Positions 27,981-41,413 of a stretch of 64,000 nt of DNA are shown in pieces. Numbering within the stretch: position 1 is the stretch's first letter; every line of letters begins with the position of its first letter. A program made the position numbers and the translations under genes. The stretch comes from Pithys albifrons albifrons (taxonomy: Eukaryota > Chordata > Aves > Passeriformes > Thamnophilidae): assembly GCF_047495875.1 (NCBI RefSeq), contig NC_092459.1, forward strand, positions 20,135,795 through 20,199,794. The letters are read 5' to 3'. The notes under the pieces were generated by a model. The model saw only the letters and a program-made list of their open reading frames with translations, was not told the DNA's origin and did no database searches.

Positions 27981-27996
27981 GGGGGGGGGGGGGGGG
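27981..27996 (+). repeat. 16-base poly-G run in a GGA-rich context
   Basis: Sixteen uninterrupted G, preceded by GGAGGGAGGA. On the transcribed CSMD3 sense strand this is poly-C; on the plus strand it could form G-quadruplexes. Confidence 0.95.
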
Positions 27997-29394
27997 AGAA
28001 TAAAATAGCCCACAGAAATTATTTTTCCTGCCTTTCTCTTTCAACTGCTTTTCTCTTGGATCACCTATTTTTTCTTGTAAAGGACATCAGAGACAAAAAG
28101 TTAGAGAAAGGGACAAGAAAATAGTTTATTTGCTAGGTTTGAGAAAATGACAACAAAAACTTTTTTCAAAAGCAGGTAAAAGTTATCAATAATAGAGAAA
28201 GACTGCTCCGAGCTTTCTCATTCCTCAAACTAATTTATTCATCACAAGGGAAAATGTGCCTTTTGCAGACTTTGCCTCATGCCCTTCTCTCATAATTGAG
28301 GAAATTTGTGATGTTGCTTTGTAATTAAGAACAGGTTTTTTGGCGGGTGAATATTAAAAATCAACAGCTCAAAGGTCAGAGAGTTTTCTTGAAGAATTCA
28401 TCATGTGTTCAGAACATAAGAAATAGATGAATGCAGGATTGCTGTAGGATTTCTTTCCTTCGTATATTCTATTGTATTCACTTACTGGACTTCAGAACTT
28501 TACTAGGAGAACAATTTCCAAGAAGAAGTAGTACTGTTTATGTGAAAAAAATGCCCCTGTCTAATACAAATCAGCACAAATAGTGATGCAAAGGATGAAA
28601 AGAAATATGGAATATACCTATGTGGTACTGAGACAAAACCAGCTTATTTCTAGAGCAGAAAATTCAGTAAAATTGAAACTCATGTCCTTCTAACCTGTAA
28701 ATAGCTTCATACCTCTCTTATGCTAGAGCAGAAATTACCAAATCCCCTAATACGCTGAGCTATAGCTTTAAGTCTTACTATGGCCAAGATTCACTTTTTA
28801 TTGCTGAGTTTTTGAGCAAGAGGTCCCTTCTAATCTAAGCCGCTCACAGGAGACAGACCACAGGGACTTATAAGCAGAGCAGTTCTTGAGTAGTTAAGGG
28901 ACACAGGAAAACAGTCTGGGAAGCTGGCTGTACCACAGGGTTATGTGGTAAATTGACAATGTTCATCTTGGCAGCCTTTGATGGCTTTTTCTGCACCAGA
29001 AGGAATTACTTACCAACTCCCTCCCAGTATAGCTTAGCTGTTGATTACATAACTTAATCTCTAGGGTGAAAGGTGCAATTAAACATTTGACAAGACTTAT
29101 ATGGTTAAAGACATAAAATTGAGATATTGAGAGAGACTGCCTCACCTGGCTTTCTAAAATAAAACCCACATCCATTTTTAAATACCACAAATAACTAATA
29201 TCTATAATTTGAATTAAAAACAAAACAAAAATAACTATACAGTGCTATTTTCTTGGTGCCATACACACAACAGGTAAAAACAAAAACCTGCAATTCTGAC
29301 CTTGCTGTTCTATAATATTAGCTCTTCCCTTTAGCATGGTGTTTAAAAATAGAATACTACTAAATACAAAGTGCTTGAGTTGCCTGCATATTTG

Positions 29395-29956
29395 TGTTAG
29401 TCCAGCTGAGATGGAGTTAGTTTTCCCCATAGCAGCCCTCACAGTGCTGTGTTTTGTACTGGTACTTGACAAGGTGTTGATAACACATCAGAGTTTTGGC
29501 TACTGTTGAGCAGTGCTGGCACATCACTGTCTCTCCAACACTTGCACCATCCCCCCCGGCAGACTGGGGCTGGCCATGATCTTGGGAGGGGGCATAGCCA
29601 GGATATTTGACCCAAACCAACCAAAGGGATATTCCATATGATATGACATCTGCTCAGCAATAAAAGCTAAAAGGAAAGAGAAGGACAGGGGGACATTTAT
29701 TTTTTACTACAGCTATACATGCCGAAGCTCTGCTTTCTCAGAAGTGTCTGGACATCACTTGCTGATGGGAAGTAGAGAATAAAATATTTGAGTTTTTCCT
29801 TTGCTTGTGCATGCAAACTTTCACATTTCCCTTAGCAAACTGCATTATCTTGACCTACAAGTTTTTATCCCGTCTATTGCCTTCCCCCTTCTTGCTGAGA
29901 AGGGGAGTAATAGAGGGGTTTAGTGAGCATTTGGCATCCAGCCAAGGTCAACACCA
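29395..29956 (+). mobile_element. Avian ERV solo LTR
   Basis: Begins TGTTAGTCCAGCTGAGATGG and has CAGTGCTGTGTTTTGTACT, CCAAAGGGATATTCCATATG and a polyadenylation-like AATAAA at about 29780, ending GCCAAGGTCAACACCA. This order matches the abundant bird LTR seen also at 14739 and 51732. No flanking internal retroviral sequence, so it is a solo LTR. Minus-strand ORFs at 29245-29660 fall in it or run into it and are not genes. Confidence 0.7.
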
Positions 29957-31546
29957 TAATGTTCCACTGTCATACTGTTTCTCTTATTTGTCAATAAATT
30001 AACACATTAATAATATATTCTTCTGTATTATAGTTGATAACTTGTGGACTGACTCTCTTCTGTCAGCTAAATTTCAAGGTCATTCAAGGTCATACACATT
30101 TAGAAGTTTAGGAACTGATGTGAAGTTACCAATCAAGAAAATATGAGCTGCAAAACAGAATTAGACAGTTAAGCCCCACAATATATTTAATTATGATAAT
30201 ATATTTAATTATTTATAAGTATATCCATGAATTTTAAAAGTGGTTATTATAAAACAGTTTGGAATGATAACAGGAATAAATACTTTTAAAAACTCCAAAC
30301 ATTTAGGCATATTGAAGGACATAAGTAATCTATTTTACATTTATTTTTAATAATATTGCTGCACATATAGATTCTGAGTACTGCTATTTGTTAGTTTGCA
30401 TAAATTTATACAAAGTGGCAATGCTTACAGAAAATGCTTACAGAAAAACAACATAACTGTCTTTATGCTGCACAGTCACATGTAACTTTGTGCAGTGGGG
30501 CAGTGTCATAAGAAGACGAGTTCTGAAGCATAACACTCTCATCACATCCTAGCTTTCAGAAACTGATTTCTTAACCTGGATTTTGGAGAAATCTGATTTG
30601 GGTGTTTTAGGGAAAGCCTGACCAAACTTCTTAATTCTAACAGTACTTCTGATGTCTTCATCTTTGATTTTGCTTTTCATTCATAAATATTATCATCACA
30701 CTAGGACAATATTATCACACCACCTCTCTCATGTAGAGTGCTTTGAGCAGCTTAAAGATTATATTAGGGACCTCTACCTTGTACTGAATATCCATTATCT
30801 GTTTTACTAGTATGTGAATTTTTGTGACCAGTACAGGAATACTTGGTGTCACAATGGTCAACATGATTTAATTTACATCTCTGTATTTCCATAACAGCAA
30901 TTACAAAATTAAAGTAATTTGTACCAAAAGGCGGGATGAGAGCAGGGGCTCCAAGTGTACAAACAGAAATCACCAATGTTCAACTACTGGCAACATAAAC
31001 CCATGCACATTTACAGCATGTTCTGTAGGATGCCTAGGGTTCTGCATGTTAGAAAATAATTGGCAAGTTATCACTGTACCAAGATTTTGATAAAGCCCCT
31101 CCTTGGATAGACCAGACAGGAAGGGAAAGGGAACTGTAAGAAAACTATGGTGTGCTGTGATTACAGCTGCTCTGGAGGCTGTTAATTTGGAATGACGTAA
31201 AGTGGTCATGGAGAATGACTCTTCTTGCCTGTCAGATGTCTTCAGACTTGCATAAAGTATGCTAAAACTTGGCCTTCTGTCATTAAGTATATTTATTGCC
31301 TACTACAATCTAGTGGCACAGCTCAGGAAAATGGAAAGTTTTGTGGTATCTTTAAAAAATGTGAAGCTGTTCTAAACAAGGGCAATGTAAAAAATTGTAA
31401 ATTACAGGTAAAATGCAGAAATACAAGCATGCAGTCCAAAAATTAGACTGAAATACAATGTGCAAATTTCACAGTAAGTATCAATATTTTTAAAGTCTAT
31501 CAGGATTAAATAGTATTGTATAAATGCAGTTCCATATTGCATCACC

Positions 31547-31564
31547 TCAAAAAAAAAAAAAAAA
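31547..31564 (+). repeat. Poly-A run
   Basis: About 18 A residues, then GAGAATTAGAATAG. No retrotransposon body is recognisable upstream, so I list it only as a mononucleotide repeat. Confidence 0.85.
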
Positions 31565-32084
31565 GAGAATTAGAATAGAATTGGAAGGGGTATTGAGAAG
31601 GATGTCAAGAATGATTAAAGGTATGAAGTATCTTCTAGTCTAGAGAATCATGCCATAAATATAGTGAATAGAGAACAACTTGTTACGTTGTGGCTTTTTT
31701 CCCCCCATAAGAACTGGAGGACCTGAAGTGAAAACAGTAAGTGCCAAGTTCAAAGCAGACAGAGAAGTGACTTCATATATTACATAAATAAATTGTGCAA
31801 CTCCTGGACAAAACTTTGTGGATTGAAGGCATTTACATGGATTCAAAATAAGACTGAATAATTCCACTGAAGAAATACCCCGATGGGATTCAAAATACAA
31901 ACACTGCTGGCCTAACCTATAGTTCAATTGAAGCCTTAATTAATTGCACACTTGTAATGTTCCTCTTTCCTTCACTAGAAAATCATTACAGGCCAATGCT
32001 AGAGACTAGAGACGGAACACTGGGTATATGGTATGGTATATGGAATTTCTGGTCTGATTCAGAAATACATATTCCCCCTCTTCC

Positions 32085-32543
32085 AAAGTTCAGTAGAGGT
32101 CTGTCTGCTATAGAAGGCACCCCATAGTAGAGGAGAAGGAGGAGTTTCCGCAGCCCTCCTGAGGAGGAAGAATCAGCAGAGATAATGTGTGACGAACTGA
32201 CCACAATCCCCATTCCCTGTTCCATTGCGCTGCTGTTGAGGAGGAGGTACTGAAAATCAGGAGTGAAGTTGACCCTAGGAAGAGGGGTGCAAGGAAGCTG
32301 TTTTTAAGATTAGGTTTTATTTTCTTATTACCCTTCTCTGATTTGATTGCTAATAAACTCAATTAATTTTCCCCAAACTGAGTCTGTTTTACCTATGACA
32401 ACAATTGATGACTGATCTCTCCTTGATTTAGTCTTGACCCATGAGCTTTTTATTATATTTTCTCTCTCTTGCCCAGCTGAGGAGGGGATTGATAGTGTGG
32501 CTTAAGTGGTCACCTGACATCCAACCAGGATCAACTCACCACA
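32085..32543 (+). mobile_element. 5'-truncated avian ERV LTR, plus orientation
   Basis: Same LTR type as the outer element at 14458-16149, but on the opposite strand: TGAGTCTGTTTTACC, TCTCTCTTGCCCAGCTGAGG and CAACCAGGATCAACTCACCACA correspond to the left end of that element reversed. It also has AATAAACTCAATTAATTTTC, a likely polyadenylation region. The 5' part of the LTR is missing or unrecognisable before about 32085. ORFs at 31986-32362 on the minus strand overlap it. Confidence 0.68.
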
Positions 32544-34213
32544 GTCAACAATGTCTTAAAGGACTACAAAGAAACAAGTATTGATATGGTCAGAGAAAGC
32601 CATGAGTTTGCACAGCATCTGCAAGAACTGTTGGAAATAAACTGCTACCCTGGTTTTTATACATTGCTAATCTTATTCAGAAGCTCCTAATATCTCTGTA
32701 GATTTTACAATAATTGTTCACTTTAGTTTAGGCTTTCATTTTTCATTTAAGCTCTTACTGACACATTCAAGAGTTAAGTTGCTGGTGTTATTGCCTTCTA
32801 AAAATGGAAGTCTAGATTTGCAGTACAATCATCCAATTAAATATAACTGGAACAGAGAAATACATTGATTGAAAAAAAAAGTAAAGAAAAATTAATATGT
32901 ATTGAGTTATCTGATCAAGGAAGATACAAAACCACACAATTTTCTCATTACTTTTGCATATTTTATTGCGAGGGTCATGAAATGAATAATGACCCTCTTC
33001 CACCTGAAACAAAGACATGGATTCCCTGTCGCTGAATCCATGACAGATCCCAGCTAATTGCATGCACAAGAAAGGGGAGGTAAAAAACCCACTTTACTTG
33101 GGTATGGGTGGTCATGTGGACAAATTTCTTATAGGTACATAAAATACATTATGACACCAATAAAGTAATACAGTTTTGTACTATTAATACTTTCTTAAAT
33201 TTTAAATCATGGAAATAGAGAACCAGGGTAACTGGAAGACACACATACACAGAGCTATAAGTAAAGTGCCACAGTAATTATGCTTCCAGTATTACCTCTT
33301 GAGCATATGGATGTTTTTAACTCACAATGCAGAAGATTCTCCATCCATGATTACACATTATAGATCAAAGCTAAACCTGGATAATATGTTATGAATATGA
33401 GAACTTCTGTTTACATTTTGTCTTCCTTAAAATCTTCATCATGGCATCTCATCAACATTTTTTTTCTCTTAATAAAATATTTGAGTTACTTTAGGACAAA
33501 ATACTATGGATGCTTTCTTGAGCACTTTTTCATCATATCGAAACCTTTCTGTCATACACTATTTAAAAAACAACCAAAATAAAGAAAAAACAAACAACAT
33601 CTGTTGAAAAACAAAATTTGGAGGACTGAGTACAAATTTCCAAGAAAAACTTTTCCATGAAGATGAGGAAAATGTGTATGAATCCATATCTAAACATAAT
33701 TCATATTATTTTTTTTAGTTCTTTGATTGAAATACTGTATTAATAAACTATTAATAAACACGATATGAATAGTTGAAAGATTTTCCAGTTGTTCGCTGAA
33801 TTTAAATTTGTCACATATTATTTTAGAGCAGGTTTTTCGTATGATATTGTCACACAATGTCACCACATTTGCGAAAGCAGAGAATAATTTCTCATTTTGT
33901 TTTGAAAGTTTAATTTAAGTTCATATTTTTAAAATTCTTCAAGAGTTAAAAGAGTTCTTTGGCTTGATATGAAGCAATACAAAATATATCAAATGAATTT
34001 TAGAAATCAGCACTTTATTAATGATGGAGTTTAATAGTTAAAACTTTTCTTTTGATTCTAAAGAATAAATTGTCTGTGTAATATTCTTAAAGACCAATAT
34101 GTGAAAATGTGTGCACTTCTTAGATATTAAAGATTTACAACGAAAATTTTCTTATAAACATTAATGAAAAGACTGGGCCTAAAAATCTTGTGCTTCACGT
34201 AGGATGAATGCTA

Positions 34214-34508
<295 letters not shown>

Positions 34509-34589
34509 CTATTTCAAAGTCGTCATCTTCTGTAAACAGATCTGCATGTGGAACTGTGGGTGGAGGTTGGCACTTCCTCAACTGATAAG
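34509..34589 (-). CDS. CSMD3: CSMD3 exon: first 27 residues of a split Sushi domain (81 nt)
   Basis: Short exon of 81 nt, phase 1 to phase 1, acceptor TTGCAG at 34595-34590, donor GTAAAA at 34508. It encodes YQLRKCQPPPTVPHADLFTE followed by DDDFEI. It contributes only the first Sushi cysteine and an acidic run (EDDD). The rest of the domain follows after a 149-nt intron, the shortest in the window; together the two exons are 195 nt. Intron presence inside the domain is shared with the 63007/57352 Sushi, but the split is at a different place, so the two introns are not positionally equivalent. Confidence 0.95.
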
Positions 34590-35930
34590 CTGCAAATTTA
34601 AGTGAAAATACCGATATGTTAAGAATTATTTTACAGAAAATTAATTTTATAGTCGTACTTCCCAAATTACCAGAGCTGCACTGAACCTCATGGTCTCCCA
34701 TTTACATTTTCCAAGCTAAATGACATGACATTGCATGTAGATACTGAAGCACTAGAACAGGTTGTCCAGAGAAGTTGTGGATTCCTGGAAGTGTACAAGT
34801 CCAGGCTGGATAAGTTTTTGAGAAACCTAGTCTAGTGGAAGGTGTCCTTGCCCATGTCAGGGGGGTAGGAATTAGATGATCTTTAAGGTCCCTTCAAATT
34901 TTAACCAGTCTATGATTATATGATTTTTTAAAACAAAATCTCCACTCTTCAAATTTGTTTCAATAAATTGTAAGCAATCTCATAAGGAAAGTGACCACTA
35001 AAATGACTGCCATGTTCCTGAAATGGACACAATGCCTACAACAGCTGAAAAAGCCACTTCTGGATTAAAAAATCCAAATGAGAATTTTAAGGTTCTGATC
35101 AGAGTTGTGATAAGGTTGTGATCAGTTCTCTGTTAAACTAATTTACAGTCAAGAACACAAATTCTCTGAACAACTTGATTGCCCTACCCACTTTAGTTTT
35201 TGCTTCTCAGGTAAGAGCTTTAGGTGGCCATACATCATGACCTTTCAGGAGAAAGCCACAGACAAAAACACTACTTCAGACTCTGAACAATTTCGTAAGA
35301 ACTTTCCTGTGCAAACAGGTATCTTAAGGTACTCTCTTTCTGTGGCATTTCCTGCTGCTCTTGCAAATCAATTCACTCTGTCTTTTTGAATTACAGTCTA
35401 GATGACTAACAATCTTCCGTTTAATATATATGATTTGGGTGACTTAGTCAGAACTAGAACTAGAATTCAGCATTTTGCTTCTTAGTTAAATGCCTAATTT
35501 ACACAGCCTGTAACCCTGAAGGTAACTTTGACACAGTATTTTCCTGAATATGAGTCTTTAAGCTATTGTTCAACTCTACCATAGCATATCAGAAACCTCT
35601 CTGACCATGACCCCTAGGCATGCTCAGCTGGAGAAGAATTTTATTAGAGAAGGTTATATGTAAGTAATAAACAGGTCAAAGTGATTGAAGAAAGTAAAAG
35701 CTTAATATTAGATAGTGACAATTAACATTAAAGATAGTTTATTCAAAGCCTCACATTAACATTTTTAACATTATTTAATGTGTGGTTTTAAAAACTAATT
35801 TGTACTGTTATTAAAAAAAATAGAAAATCCATAATCCTAGGAAATCAGTAAACTACAAATTTAAGAAATATTTTTAAAACTCACTAACTGATTGTGATAA
35901 TTAGATATTAATTCTATAAAGCAAACCAAC
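34590..35930 (-). other. CSMD3: 1.3-kb intron between CUB13 and the split Sushi
   Basis: Carries the CR1 tail at 34738-34925, ending about 150 bp from the Sushi acceptor. The remaining sequence shows no repeat or gene that I recognise. Its donor is the unusual GTTGGT at 35930. Confidence 0.88.
34738..34925 (+). mobile_element. CR1 LINE 3' fragment
   Basis: Plus-orientation CR1 tail: GAACAGGTTGTCCAGAGAAG, then GTCTAGTGGAAGGTGTCC, GAATTAGATGATCTTTAAGG and the end TCTATGATTATATGAT. About 190 bp, 5'-truncated and diverged. Confidence 0.85.
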
Positions 35931-36076
35931 CGTGAAAATTGAGGACAAAGAATCCTCCTGTTGAAAAATCACTGTGAAATTTGAGGAGGACCTGATTGGT
36001 GGAACTGTAAGCTGTTTCCAGAGCTGTGTTCCCACTGAAAACTCCTAGCTGGGGTGAATTATGGTCAGGACCATCC
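35931..36076 (-). CDS. CSMD3: CSMD3 exon: second half of CUB13, with an unusual GTTGGT donor
   Basis: Exon of 146 nt, phase 2 to phase 1, acceptor CCTAG at 36081-36077. It encodes DGPDHNSPQLGVFSGNTALE, a middle section, and VLLKFHSDFSTGGFFVLNFH, the conserved second half of a CUB; the DGPD and HSD segments fit the calcium-site positions of the family. Splicing the terminal g to ct of the next exon gives NFH-A-YQLRKCQ, so the end at 35931 is required by frame. The donor there is GTTGGTTTGC, with T at +3 and G at +4, clearly weaker than the other donors in the window. No better in-frame GT is apparent close by. Confidence 0.94.
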
Positions 36077-37422
<1,346 letters not shown>

Positions 37423-38291
37423 TTAGTAGGAGAAAATGTTTTTCCTTGTTATAAATGGAATATAAAAATGCTATAAAATTCTAAAAGCTTTACAAGACAA
37501 GACAACCTAAGCCTTTTCCTTCATTGCTTTTCAGAGAAAGAAAATAGTGATATATCTAAGAAATAATTTATCCTGATGACTTAGATTTCATTTCTTAAAA
37601 TTGATCAAAACCCACTGGGAATAATGTTTCCAAATAATTCTTGAACCTAAATCAGCACATAACAGGGACAACATTTACTTGTATTCAAGGTTAAGAAATA
37701 AATAAGCAAACAAATCTTGCATGTTTCCATGCAACTGAACCTTAATTGAACTGGAACACAATCCTGGGGGAGAAAAAACAAAACAAAACAAAAACCCCCA
37801 AAAAAGCGCAAGCTAATCTTTCACTACTCCAAAACCATTATACTTTATTTCTGTCAGGTTTGAGTCATGTTTAATGGTGAATCATTAGCAGATTTAATGG
37901 TTATTATACCTATAACAAGTAAAATGGAGATGCAGACACAAATTAGCACACACTTGCTGAATGAAACCTGTAGTCAAGTCAAAGCTATGAAAAGGTTGAT
38001 TTTATTCCAGGGTAGAAAATATGTAATAATATGCTCTCTTTCGACTCTCATTTTGGACAAATTGACTGATTATGGATGCAAGCATGTATCTGAGTAGACA
38101 TATGGCCATTAGTGCAAATTAATGCATCTCACTCATTAGAGTGGGACCTTAATCTCAATTATGTGCACTCAGTCTTGCTCTAGAACTTTTCTCATTAGCT
38201 CTTACCATAAAGCTTCTGTTATTATTGTCAGGGTTCTTATGACTCTCCTTCAGGCCCTCTTAATTTCTTTTTTCACCTTTCAACAAGTGAT

Positions 38292-38386
38292 AGAAAATAA
38301 AAAAAAATAAAAAAAGAAAAAATAAAAAGGAAAAAGGAGAAGGGAAAAGGAAAAAAGGAGGAAGAAAAAGGGAAAAATGAAGAAGG
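38292..38386 (+). repeat. Near-pure purine tract
   Basis: About 95 bp of A and G with very few T. On the CSMD3 sense strand it is a polypyrimidine run. The minus-strand ORF at 38273-38473 that spans it, rich in Ser and Phe, is a by-product. Confidence 0.9.
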
Positions 38387-38579
38387 ACTGAAAAATTCAC
38401 ATTTTCTGTATGATTTAAAGCTGCTGTACAACTGGGATAGAAGGTTAATCTGGCCAGTTGATGAGTAGCCCATTTTGGAAGAATTCTTTTAATAATGGAT
38501 TTATAGGACAGGTAGGGAGGCTTTAACTACTTTACATTCTGCATCCATATCAGTACTAACTAGTGTGATGCATTTAGCC

Positions 38580-38704
38580 CATCTTCCCATCTTAGAACAT
38601 CTGGATACCATTCTGTGTAATGTGGTCCAGAAGTACCCTACTTGAGCAGGAGGTTGGACCAGATGACCTGCTACGATTCGCACCCAGTCTGTGATTCTAT
38701 GAAT
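38580..38704 (+). mobile_element. CR1 LINE tail fragment
   Basis: CTTGAGCAGGAGGTTGGACC and AGATGACCTGC followed by CTGTGATTCTATGAA are the last part of an avian CR1. The left edge is approximate. Confidence 0.75.
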
Positions 38705-38997
38705 AGAATGGCACCTGCTTCTGAACCATAACCTTTAGTGCCCAACAAAAGAAACAAGCTAAGGAAAATGAAGGATTGATTCCGTCTGATTCCTGGTTGC
38801 ATGAAGAGGCCAAGGGCATTTGACAATGTCTATCAACTCTGAGTTCTGATGAAAACATGACTCTATCCCACTTTATACTGGTCCCTAATCCCCTACATTC
38901 ATGCCATGGTCACATTGCCAGGTCTCCAAAATCTACTCTGTTCTCTCCACAGTACTCAATGTCCACAACTAGGACTGCTTTGACAATTATGCTCACT

Positions 38998-39606
38998 TGT
39001 CTAGGGTTGAGCTGGCAAAATGCCGACTGTTCAAGACAGAGAGAAAAGGTTTCCCGCCCCCCTAACTAGCTAAGGGAAAAAGAGGGAGAAAAAACCACAA
39101 ACTCTCAAACTAGGTTTATGCTTAAACTAACTACACATATATTTATACAGAAAAGAGAAAATGAAGAGAAAATTACAATATAACACACACTTACACAAGT
39201 TGGATATAACAACAATTTTCTGCTTCCTACTGAAAAAGATTTTATCTCTGTAGTTTTATAAGCACTCCAAAAGACACCCAGCAAAGAACAGAAAGAGTAA
39301 TAAAAAAATGTTTCTACTTTCCTGAAACTCAAACAAAATGCAAGTAGCGGCAGCAGGAGCAAGACCTAGCACAGTAGAAGAGCTGCAGCACGTCCTTCTA
39401 CTTCAGCCATGATGGAACTGCCTAAGCCACTCCCACACTGGCTTTTACCCCTTTTGAGATGATGCAATATGGTATGGAATACCATATTATTGGCTAGAAG
39501 AAGTCAGCTGTTAGCTAGCTCAGCATAGCTCAGGTCAGCTGACAGTTCTAGGCCTAGTCTGAACTTTAAAGCCTAAATTAAGGCCTACCTGTCTAAACCC
39601 ATAACA
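38998..39606 (-). mobile_element. ERV solo LTR with imperfect 6-bp target-site duplication
   Basis: Starts TGTCTAGGGTTGAGCTGGC and ends CTGTCTAAACCCATAACA, so it has the TG...CA ends of a retroviral LTR at 609 bp. It is flanked by CTCACT on the left and CTTACT on the right, a 6-bp duplication with one difference, as expected for the ERVK/beta-like class. It carries AGGTTTATGCTTAAACTAA and GCAATATGGTATGGAATACC, seen in bird LTRs in the reverse sense, so transcription would run on the minus strand. No internal retroviral genes are attached. Confidence 0.74.
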
Positions 39607-39830
39607 CTTACTATATGAAAATACACTTCCTGAGAGGAATATAGGGACAAGTAGAAAATCCTTTAACTTCTACATATAGGATTTTTCTGATTGAAGCTTT
39701 ATACTTGATGCCAAAGGGGTTTTTGTTCTGATTTTCACATTTTGTAGATTTTAGGAACACAGTAGTTGTAGATTTTTAGAGGGTTAATATTTCTAACAGT
39801 TTAAGTTTAATGCCTTTCTATCACTGCCCC

Positions 39831-40288
39831 TGTCCCAGAACAGGGAGCTCAAATTCCTTTAGTTAATTAACCTTGTTTAGACTCCTTTCCAAGGTAAAGA
39901 GCTGAAGGATATCAGAAGGCCTACAGAATGAAACATAAACACAGGTCAGAGTGACCCAAAAGCCAGAATTGGATGAACTCCAAGAGATCTTTGTGTGGCT
40001 GAGGAAGAAGAGTTGATGAAGACAGAGGGTCTTGACGACCCCAGACCCAATTCCAGGGGTTGGTCCAGGGATGGGACTGGGGCTGGACTGAGAAATGTGT
40101 AAAGCAATGATTGGAGGGATCTGATTATAAAAGCCATGGAAACAAGAACTGAGACACATGCATGTCATCCTGTATTCCTGTGGGCTGTAGGCCCTGTGTT
40201 ATTAAAGGACCTTTACTTTTTATCTTACCCTACACTAACGTGGCTCGAAGTCCTGTTTTTTGGGGGAAGGGTCATTCACGGCATCAAC
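39831..40288 (+). mobile_element. Probable ERV LTR, plus orientation
   Basis: Looks like a second LTR type: a TATAAAA-like box at 40125-40131 (GATTATAAAAGCC), then an ATTAAA polyadenylation-like signal at 40200 followed by ACCTTTACTTTTTATCTTAC, and an end around CACGGCATCAAC. The layout (TATA, polyadenylation signal, T-rich stretch, GGCATCAAC end) is that of a beta-retrovirus-like LTR. No target duplication was found, and the left end at TGTCCCAGAACAGGG is a guess. ORFs at 39863-40168 on the minus strand lie within it. Confidence 0.55.
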
Positions 40289-41395
40289 TAAAATATTTTT
40301 GAGTTTGTTGTATTTTTGACAGATTTATTAATGATGTTAATGATTGCGCACATTTTTTATTTTCCCTCCATTATTCTCTAATACACAGCAGAGAATAATG
40401 CAGGTTGATTGTATCTCAGTAAAGACAGTCTAATTCTGCTTATATGATTGTTAGCAATGACAGCAATAAATTGTCTGAGAAAAAAAAAGGGTCACAGGTT
40501 ACATAACTCTAATAGACCCAGGTGTTACTTGGCTTTCTCCAAAGATCCTTAAAGATCACAGAAGACAGAAAATTAAACATAAATAACAGGTTATATTTCA
40601 CACAAGATAAAAATAGCTTTACTTTGAATAAAGAAACCACTCTAAATTAATGAAGGCCTTATATTTCACTTTGAACAATAAGCATGAAAAAACATAGATT
40701 TTTTAAATGGAAAAGTGTATTATCAAGTCTTCTAAACTTTCAAATGCTAGCAGTAGACTACATGTTGATTTACAAATGAATGAATATAACAGTATGTGTT
40801 CCCATGTCCATTCTTACACAAGTTCAGACAGCACTGTGTATGGAAGGACAGTAAACATTTTTAAAGTTCTACCCAACGGTACCCAAACTCAGTGAATCAT
40901 TTATGTGACAGTTACACGTGTTATGCTGAAACAGCTACAGTATATCATTAGGACAACTTGATTGCACAGGGGTAAAGTCTTAGAAAGCATAACTATATGA
41001 CAAAATTCTACTCTAATCTCAGCAGAAATTAATCTAATTTTTCTAATTTAAGCTTTTTAATTTCAAATCCCCTGATACACAGTGGAGAATATGATTTAGA
41101 ATGCAGATGGCTTCCAAAAGCATGAAAATCTTGGCTTTTTGGTCAGCCTTCCAGTGGCAGGCTAGAGTTTTGAATCTTTGTGTTCTGCTCATCTCCTCTC
41201 CCTTCAACCTGTCTATACTAGAATCTGAATGATAACTATTTAATGTCCTTTTTTTATGAATTTCCACAGCTGCTCATGATGTCAGGGGGCATGGCCTTTC
41301 TCACTCCCAATGCCAAATGTTCTGTCCAAACACTGTCTTTTCGCTTTAGCCAACAGAGAATGTTTATGTCTTACTCCTGAATAAAAATAATAATA

Positions 41396-41413
41396 GTAGT
41401 AGTAGTAGTAGTA
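41396..41413. repeat. (TAG)n trinucleotide repeat
   Basis: About six tandem TAG units following AATAATAATAG-like sequence. Confidence 0.9.

Noticed and set aside
27900..28124. Plus-strand ORF with a polyglycine run
   Set aside because: The glycines come from the 16-base G microsatellite; no other coding support.
39831..40288. LTR with TATAAAA as an active alternative CSMD3 promoter
   Set aside because: The element points to the plus strand, antisense to CSMD3, so it cannot start a CSMD3 transcript.
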